Below, one piece after another: positions 57,692 to 64,000 of a DNA stretch of 64,000 bases (its first letter is position 1; each line of letters opens with the position of its first letter). The stretch comes from Arthrobacter_B citreus. Lineage in GTDB: Bacteria; Actinomycetota; Actinomycetes; Actinomycetales; Micrococcaceae. The notes under the pieces were generated by a model. It was not told the DNA's origin. It searched no databases and saw only the letters and a program-made list of their open reading frames with translations. The stretch lies in assembly GCF_042429235.1 (NCBI RefSeq), contig NZ_JBHMBA010000002.1; one strand, 5' to 3'. The translations under genes and the position numbers were made by a program.

Positions 57692-58378
57692 GTGAGCAGC
57701 AGCGAGGACCGGACCGTCATGATGTCCCTTCCCTTCACGGGGACGTGGAAGGTGGAAAACAGCCCCCGGCGCCGGGTTCCCAGCCACGGCACCCATCTGC
57801 TGGCCACAACATACGCGATCGACTTTGTGGGAGTGGACGACGCCGGCCGGACGGCTCCGGGCGCCAGCTGGCGGACGGCGTTCGGCACCGAACCGCCGGA
57901 GCTGTTCTTCGGTTTTGTGCGGCCCATCCTCGCTCCGGTCAGCGGCGAGGTGGTCACGGTCCATGACGGCGAAGCGGACCACGATGCACGCCGTTCCCAG
58001 CTGGCGCTGATCCCCTACATGCTGGGCCAGCCGGCCCGGCTCCGTCAGGGAGCCGGCGCCATCGCGGGCAACTACATCCTCATCCAGATGCCCGGCGGCG
58101 CCGTGGTTGGCGTGATGCACCTGCAGGCCAGTTCCATCCGGGTGCGCACCGGACAGCACGTCCGCGAGGGCGAGCACATCGCCGCCTGCGGCAACTCCGG
58201 CAACTCCACCCAGCCGCACGTGCACGTGCAGGCCATGGACGGCATCGATCCGTGGACCGCCCGCGGACTGCCGCTGAGTTTCCGGTCCTTTGGCGAGAAA
58301 CCGGCCCGCGCCCGGACCTTCACCGACCGCCGGAACACCGTGCCGGATGAGGCCTCAGTGGTCCGGGTGCCTGAGTAA
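57692..58378 (+). CDS. M23/LytM-like peptidase family protein (possibly degenerate zinc site)
   Basis: A 228-residue protein with a LytM fold: SHGTHLLATTYAIDFVGVD, PILAPVSGEVVTVHDG, NYILIQMPGGAVVGVMHLQ, VREGEHIAACGNSGNSTQPHV and the HVHV motif (the HxH zinc/catalytic pair). In the usual HxxxD site the first His is replaced by Tyr in TYAIDF, although SHGTH lies nearby. No signal peptide is seen, so it may act in the cytoplasm or be non-peptidase. Start GTG 57692 with AAGGGAA close by; ATG 57719 is possible. Confidence 0.82.
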   Translation: MSSSEDRTVMMSLPFTGTWKVENSPRRRVPSHGTHLLATTYAIDFVGVDDAGRTAPGASWRTAFGTEPPELFFGFVRPILAPVSGEVVTVHDGEADHDARRSQLALIPYMLGQPARLRQGAGAIAGNYILIQMPGGAVVGVMHLQASSIRVRTGQHVREGEHIAACGNSGNSTQPHVHVQAMDGIDPWTARGLPLSFRSFGEKPARARTFTDRRNTVPDEASVVRVPE

Positions 58379-58405
58379 CCCCGCCGCTCCTGCAGGTCCA
58401 GCGCT

Positions 58406-59206
58406 TCAGTAACTGGCCCGCGTTTCGCTGCCGGATACGGAAATGTACTTGGCAGCCAATCCTTCACTCCCCCGGGCCAGCAGCGCGACGTCGGCCCCCA
58501 CCAGGATGAAGTCCACGCCGGCCTCGATGTAGTGCCGGGCCGTGGCCTCAGCGAAAGCATTCACGCCCACCGGTTTGCCGGCCGCCTTCACCACCCGGAT
58601 GCAGTGCTCGACGGCGGCGACGACGTCGGGATGCTCCTGCTGGCCCAGATGACCCATGGACGCGGCAAGGTCCGCCGGGCCGATGAAGAGCCCGTCCACG
58701 CCGTCGACAGCGGCGATCTCCGCCACGTTCTCAACCGCGGCGGCGGTCTCGATCTGCACCAGCAGCGTCACCGACTCGGCGGCGTTCTCGAGGTAGCCCT
58801 CGATCCGGTTCCAGCGCGATGCCCGGGCCAGGGCGCTGCCCACTCCGCGGATCCCGTGCGGCGGATACCGCACGGCGCGGACCAGCTCGGCGGCCTGTTC
58901 CGGGGTGTCGACCATGGGAATTAGCAGGTTCTGCACGCCCAGGTCCAGGTACTGCTTCAGCATCACGGCGTCGCCAATGGGCGGCCGGACCACGGCGCTG
59001 ACCGGATAGCCGTGCACGGCCTGCAGCTGGGCCAGCAGGGACTCCAGCCCGTTGGGGCTGTGCTCGGCGTCGATCAGGAGCCAGTCCAGGCCGGAACCGG
59101 CACAGATTTCTGCTACCAGCGGGCTGCCGGAGGATACCCACATGCCGGTCTGGCGTCCGCCGTCGGCCATTCTTGCGGCGAACGTTTCCTCTACTCGAAG
59201 CGGCAT
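58406..59206 (-). CDS. hpaI: 4-Hydroxy-2-oxoheptane-1,7-dioate aldolase (HpcH/HpaI family)
   Basis: A 266-residue class II (metal-dependent) aldolase: ICAGSGLDWLLIDAEHSPNG, SAVVRPPIGDAVMLKQYLDL, RYPPHGIRGVGSALARASRW with the conserved Arg-Gly-Val, ALLVQIETAA-type LLVQIET with the metal Glu, and DGLFIGPADLAASMGH with the metal Asp. It splits 4-hydroxy-2-oxoheptanedioate to pyruvate and succinate semialdehyde, the last step of homoprotocatechuate meta-cleavage. It overlaps hpaH by 16 bp and is the last gene of the operon in the window. Confidence 0.93.
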   Translation of the reverse strand: MPLRVEETFAARMADGGRQTGMWVSSGSPLVAEICAGSGLDWLLIDAEHSPNGLESLLAQLQAVHGYPVSAVVRPPIGDAVMLKQYLDLGVQNLLIPMVDTPEQAAELVRAVRYPPHGIRGVGSALARASRWNRIEGYLENAAESVTLLVQIETAAAVENVAEIAAVDGVDGLFIGPADLAASMGHLGQQEHPDVVAAVEHCIRVVKAAGKPVGVNAFAEATARHYIEAGVDFILVGADVALLARGSEGLAAKYISVSGSETRASY

Positions 59207-59976
59207 GTGATTGTTCCCATCGGTCCGTAGTCGGCGAGCACCGAATCCCCTTTATAAACCCACATCGGGCGGGTAAAGGATCCGGCCAGGATGATTTCAC
59301 CGGCTTCCAGCGACGTGCCGTGCGCGGAGAGTTTGTTCGCGAGCCAGTAGACACCGGCGGCGGGATGGTTCAGCACACCGGCTGCCACGCCGGTTTCCTC
59401 GATGGTCTGGTTGCGGTAGAGCAGGGCCGACACCCAGCGCAGGTCCAGATCCTTGGGCGCGGTGGGGTTTCCGCCGATCACCATGGCGCCCATCGCCGCG
59501 TTGTCAGCGATGGTGTCCACGATGGTCCGGCCCTCCATCTCGATCCGGGAGTCCAGGATCTCCAGGGCGGGCACCACGTAGTCCGTGGCGTTGAGGACGT
59601 CGAAGATGGTGCACCCCGGGCCGGACAGCGGTTTGCCCAGCACAAACGCCAGCTCCACCTCGACCCGCGGATGCGTGTACCGGTCCCAGTCCAGGGTGCA
59701 GCCGTTCTCCAGCACCATGTCATCGAGGATGACGCCGTAATCGGGTTCGGTGATGCCGGTGGCAGCCTGCATCGCCTTGGAGGTCAGGCCGATCTTGTGG
59801 CCGGCGAGGGAGCGGCCGGAGGCCATCAGCCGCGACCGCCACAGGTTCTGCACCGCGTAGGAGTCCTCAATGGTCATGTCCGGGTAGCGGGCGGTCAGCA
59901 GCGGCACCGGGGTGCGGGTCTGCTTCGCTGCCAGCAGCTCATCGGCCACCGCGGCGACGGTTTCTTTATCCAGCAC
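59191..59976 (-). CDS. hpaH: 2-Oxohept-3-ene-1,7-dioate hydratase (HpaH)
   Basis: A 261-residue hydratase of the fumarylacetoacetase-like fold, MhpD/HpaH branch: SYAVQNLWRSRLMASGRSLA, GHKIGLTSKAMQAATGI, PDYGVILDDMVLENG, then PRVEVELAFVLGKPLSGPG with metal-binding Glu residues. It hydrates 2-oxohept-3-ene-1,7-dioate to the aldolase substrate. It lies between hpaD and hpaI with overlap to hpaI, in the order expected for the pathway. Confidence 0.93.
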   Translation of the reverse strand: MLDKETVAAVADELLAAKQTRTPVPLLTARYPDMTIEDSYAVQNLWRSRLMASGRSLAGHKIGLTSKAMQAATGITEPDYGVILDDMVLENGCTLDWDRYTHPRVEVELAFVLGKPLSGPGCTIFDVLNATDYVVPALEILDSRIEMEGRTIVDTIADNAAMGAMVIGGNPTAPKDLDLRWVSALLYRNQTIEETGVAAGVLNHPAAGVYWLANKLSAHGTSLEAGEIILAGSFTRPMWVYKGDSVLADYGPMGTITCRFE

Positions 59977-60061
59977 GTGATTCCATTTCCGTTCGTAGGT
60001 TGCGACTTCTGTTCATAGGGTGCGACGACGGCGCTGGGCTGGCGCCGTCGTCGGGCGCGGT

Positions 60062-61177
60062 CTAAAGCTGGGTGCCGATTTTGAAGCCCTTGGCGGGCTC
60101 GCCGGCGGAGGTGCCGGCGTCGTCGGCCGGGCGGGTGTAGGAGAAGCCGTCGGCCCCGATGGTGACCGCCATTTCCGAGCTTTCGGTGCGCTGAGTCAGC
60201 GGCTGCGGGTTGCCGTCCAGGTCCAGGACGAGGGAGGCCTCGGTGTACCAGGACGGGACCACGGGGTTGCCCCACCAGTCGCGGCGCTGGTTGTCGTGCA
60301 CGTCCCAGGTGATGGTGGGGTTGTCCGGGTCCCCGGTGTAGTAGTCCTGCGTGTAGATCTCGATGCGGTGGTCGTCCGGATCCAGGATGTAGAGGTAGAA
60401 GGCGTTGGACACGCCGTGCCGGCCGGGGCCGCGTTCAATCCGGTCGGAGATGCGCAGGGCGCCCATCTTGTCGCAGATCTGGATGATGTTGTGCTTTTCG
60501 TGCGTGGCGAAGGCCATGTGGTGCATGCGCGGGCCGTCGCCGCCGGTCAGTGCGGTGTCATGCACGGTGTGCTTGCGGTGCATCCAGGCGGCGTAGGTGA
60601 CGCCGTCGGAATCCTTGATGTCCTCCGAGACGCGGAAGCCCAGGTCCTCCAGGTAGGCGCGGCCGCGGGGCACGTCCGGGGTGACCTGGTTGAAGTGGTC
60701 CAGGCGCACCAGTTCGCCGGCGGAGTAGAGGTCGTAGCGCTGGGTCAGGCGTTCCACGTGCTCGGTTTCGTAGAAGAACTCGCAGGGGAAGCCCAGCGGG
60801 TCCTCCACGCGCACCGAGTCACCGATGCCCTTGGTGAAGCCGTCCCGACGGCGTTCGGTGCGGCAGCCCAGTTCCTGGTAATACGCATCGGCAATGTCCA
60901 CGTCTTCGGGGGTGCGGACGCGGTAGGCCAGGGCGGCGACGGCGGCCACCGGTCCCTGGCGCAGCACCAGGTTGTGGTGGATGAACTCCTCCAGGGAGCG
61001 CAGGTAGATGGCGTTCTCGTCCTCTTCGGTGACGTGCAGGCCCAGGACGTCCACGTAGAACTTCCGGGACCGTTCAAGGTCCGTGACCACCAGTTCGGCG
61101 TAGGCGCAGCGGACGATGTCCGGCGGGTTGATGCCCGGCGTGGGGACGGGATGGGGGTTGATGGCTGACTCGCTCAT
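60062..61177 (-). CDS. hpaD: 3,4-Dihydroxyphenylacetate 2,3-dioxygenase (homoprotocatechuate extradiol dioxygenase)
   Basis: A 371-residue type I extradiol dioxygenase with two vicinal-oxygen-chelate domain pairs. The metal ligands are His161 (RLDHFNQV), His220 (MHHMAFATH) and Glu273 (RIEIYTQDY). Each is exactly six residues beyond the positions I recall for the A. globiformis MndD enzyme (155, 214, 267), so it belongs to that Mn/Fe clade. It cleaves homoprotocatechuate to 5-carboxymethyl-2-hydroxymuconate semialdehyde. GGAGC lies upstream of the ATG at 61177; hpaE precedes it by 42 bp. Confidence 0.96.
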   Translation of the reverse strand: MSESAINPHPVPTPGINPPDIVRCAYAELVVTDLERSRKFYVDVLGLHVTEEDENAIYLRSLEEFIHHNLVLRQGPVAAVAALAYRVRTPEDVDIADAYYQELGCRTERRRDGFTKGIGDSVRVEDPLGFPCEFFYETEHVERLTQRYDLYSAGELVRLDHFNQVTPDVPRGRAYLEDLGFRVSEDIKDSDGVTYAAWMHRKHTVHDTALTGGDGPRMHHMAFATHEKHNIIQICDKMGALRISDRIERGPGRHGVSNAFYLYILDPDDHRIEIYTQDYYTGDPDNPTITWDVHDNQRRDWWGNPVVPSWYTEASLVLDLDGNPQPLTQRTESSEMAVTIGADGFSYTRPADDAGTSAGEPAKGFKIGTQL

Positions 61178-61219
61178 GGTTTGCTCCTTTGCAAAAGGCG
61201 GGAAAGTGTCGGTGAGGGG

Positions 61220-62737
<1,518 letters not shown>

Positions 62738-62780
62738 GGGGTTTCCTCTTTCCGCGTTGAAAGTTCTTGGTGGATCTGGA

Positions 62781-63476
62781 TCAGATGGGTGACGGAGGCT
62801 GGCCGTTTTGGGCCAGGAAGGCGTTGAGCGTATTGGTGCGGTGCGCGCGGGCGGCGTGTTCGACGTCGGGCGCCGGGGCGCCGGATTCGATCAAGTCCAG
62901 CAGCGCGTCATGTTCGGCGACCGACTCATGTGCCCGGCCGGGCACATACCGGAAGGTGGAGGTGCGCATGCTGCTGAGCCGGAACCAGCCGCGGTGGACC
63001 AGGTCCAGGATGTGGGGATTGGGACAGCGGGCGTAGAGCAGGGCGTGGAACTCGGTGTTCAGCTTGGTGAAGCGGACCGGGTCGAAATCCAGCAGGACCT
63101 CGCGCATCTGCTCGTTCAGCGCCCGCGCCTTTGCCAGCTCCTCACCGGTGACCGCGGGCGCAGCCAGGGCGGTGGCCGCGCCTTCGATGATGCTCAGCGT
63201 CTGCATGGTGTGCAGGTACAGGTCCGGATCAATGCCTGCCACGGTGGCGCCGACGTTGCGTTCAAAGTGCACCAGCCCTTCGGCTTCGAGCCGGCGGATG
63301 GCTTCCCGGACCGGAACCACGCTGAAGCCCAGATCGTTGGCGATACTGCTGAGGACCAGCCGGTAACCGGCGCTCATTTCACCGCCGAGGATCCGCTGCT
63401 TGAGCTGGACGTACGCCTGCTCCGACTTGGACCCGGTGGCTGTGCTGCTGTCGGTGTTGCTGACCGGAGCGGTCAC
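62781..63476 (-). CDS. GntR family regulator (FCD type), in the hpa operon
   Basis: A 231-residue regulator from GTG 63476, whose codon overlaps the stop of the upstream RraA-family gene (GTGA); a longer frame to 63515 is less likely. Winged helix at about 18-80 (EQAYVQLKQRILGGEMSAGY, LGFSVVPVREAIRRLEAEGL) and an FCD ligand domain (KLNTEFHALLYARCPN, ESVAEHDALLDLIE) with metal-type His/Asp. It lies between the RraA-family gene and hpaE, so it is probably autoregulated by a ring-cleavage intermediate. Confidence 0.92.
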   Translation of the reverse strand: MTAPVSNTDSSTATGSKSEQAYVQLKQRILGGEMSAGYRLVLSSIANDLGFSVVPVREAIRRLEAEGLVHFERNVGATVAGIDPDLYLHTMQTLSIIEGAATALAAPAVTGEELAKARALNEQMREVLLDFDPVRFTKLNTEFHALLYARCPNPHILDLVHRGWFRLSSMRTSTFRYVPGRAHESVAEHDALLDLIESGAPAPDVEHAARAHRTNTLNAFLAQNGQPPSPI

Positions 63477-64000
63477 GCCTGTTCCGCCGCCCAGGCCTCG
63501 TACTTTTCCTTCCACGCGGCGTTCATCGGGTACAGGCCGTCCACACTGTTTCCGGCCTTCACCATTTCGGCGATAAACTCCTCCTGATGTTCCTGGACGA
63601 TGCAGGCCTCCACCAGTTCCTCGGCGATGGCCGGCGGGATCACCAGGATGCCGTCGTCGTCGGCCACGATGATGTCGCCGGGCTGCACGGTGGCGCCGCC
63701 GCAGGCAATGGTGATGTCGGTGTCCCAGGGGACGTGCCTGCGGCCGAGGACGGCGGGGTGCGGGTTGGCGCAGTAGACGGGCAGCTCGATGCCGGCGACG
63801 GTGGAGTAGTCGCGGATGCCGCCGTCGGTGATGATGGCTGCGGCGCCGTTGTGCTTGGCGCGGAGGGCGAGGATGTCGCCCAGGGTGCCGGTGCCCTTTT
63901 CGCCGCGGGCCTCCATGACCAGGATTTCGCCCTCGCCGACGGAGTCGATGGCGCGTTTCTGGGCGTTGTAGCCGCCGCCGTGGGACTTGAAGAGGTCCTC
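63473..64000 (-). CDS. RraA-family protein, partial (runs off the right edge)
   Basis: The frame is open at the window edge and ends at 63473, giving the C-terminal 175 residues. It shows the RraA/HMG-aldolase fold: LGDILALRAKHNGAAAIITDG, GGIRDYSTVAG, and the PGDIIVADDDGILVIPP strand. Family members in aromatic pathways act as 4-carboxy-4-hydroxy-2-oxoadipate aldolases or oxaloacetate decarboxylases. In this operon a decarboxylase for the HpaE product would be needed, so it may supply that activity; this is inference. The N-terminus lies outside. Confidence 0.85.
   Translation of the reverse strand, partial: EDLFKSHGGGYNAQKRAIDSVGEGEILVMEARGEKGTGTLGDILALRAKHNGAAAIITDGGIRDYSTVAGIELPVYCANPHPAVLGRRHVPWDTDITIACGGATVQPGDIIVADDDGILVIPPAIAEELVEACIVQEHQEEFIAEMVKAGNSVDGLYPMNAAWKEKYEAWAAEQA

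Overview
The window reads as a chromosomal segment of a high-GC actinobacterium, most likely an Arthrobacter-type Micrococcaceae. The grounds are the GC-rich coding style, an Lsr2 nucleoid protein, a mycothiol-dependent (TIGR03083) enzyme family member, an LtrA protein, a DUF222-HNH protein, a c-di-AMP riboswitch ahead of a LysM/NlpC-P60 wall protein, and a homoprotocatechuate dioxygenase whose metal ligands match the Arthrobacter globiformis MndD type. The assignment is inference; there is no rRNA or tRNA in the window, and no insertion sequence or CRISPR array was seen.

Layout. 1-6.3 kb: edge of an ABC-F ATPase, an SMP-30 gene broken by an amber codon, a TetR regulator sharing an operator-like motif with an acyl-CoA dehydrogenase, a MetE-like gene behind a SAM-clan riboswitch, and Lsr2. 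6.4-13.4 kb: a DHA2 efflux pump, then an FtsX-type ABC exporter divergent from a NarL-type two-component system with an 18-bp palindrome between them. 13.4-24 kb: a GNAT/beta-lactamase fusion, a hexapeptide-repeat protein, the c-di-AMP riboswitch and wall protein, an OmpR-type two-component system with a repeat-rich membrane protein, a FUSC protein and a frameshifted hrpB. 24.2-34 kb: a complete trans-4-hydroxy-L-proline catabolic cluster (transporter, deaminase, epimerase, broken cyclodeaminase-family gene, three-part D-hydroxyproline dehydrogenase, ketoglutarate-semialdehyde dehydrogenase, GntR regulator); related operator-like sequences lie at three of its promoters. 34-46 kb: DUF222-HNH, small proteins, a PrmC-like methyltransferase, a Baeyer-Villiger monooxygenase/hydrolase fusion, a Na+/H+ antiporter, a frameshifted acetyltransferase, and a divergent EamA/MocR pair whose start codons overlap. 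46.4-55.3 kb: a scarred region with a truncated FNT transporter abutting a truncated MFS transporter, a GT87 mannosyltransferase, two paralogous alpha/beta hydrolases, a CoA-ligase remnant, and a TetR/MFS pair with duplicated operators. 55.3-64 kb: a 2-hydroxyacid dehydrogenase, LtrA, an M23-like protein, and a 4-hydroxyphenylacetate (homoprotocatechuate) meta-cleavage operon running off the right edge.

How it works together: the two catabolic clusters feed collagen- or plant-derived hydroxyproline into 2-oxoglutarate, and homoprotocatechuate towards central metabolism. Cross-cutting signals: at least eight genes have a TANNNT-like (or CATAAT) -10 hexamer ending only 6-8 nt before the start codon, which points to leaderless mRNAs; and seven loci are disrupted (one nonsense codon, three frameshifts of which two are in homopolymer tracts, two genes truncated at one junction, one ligase remnant), which is either real gene erosion or partly base-calling error.
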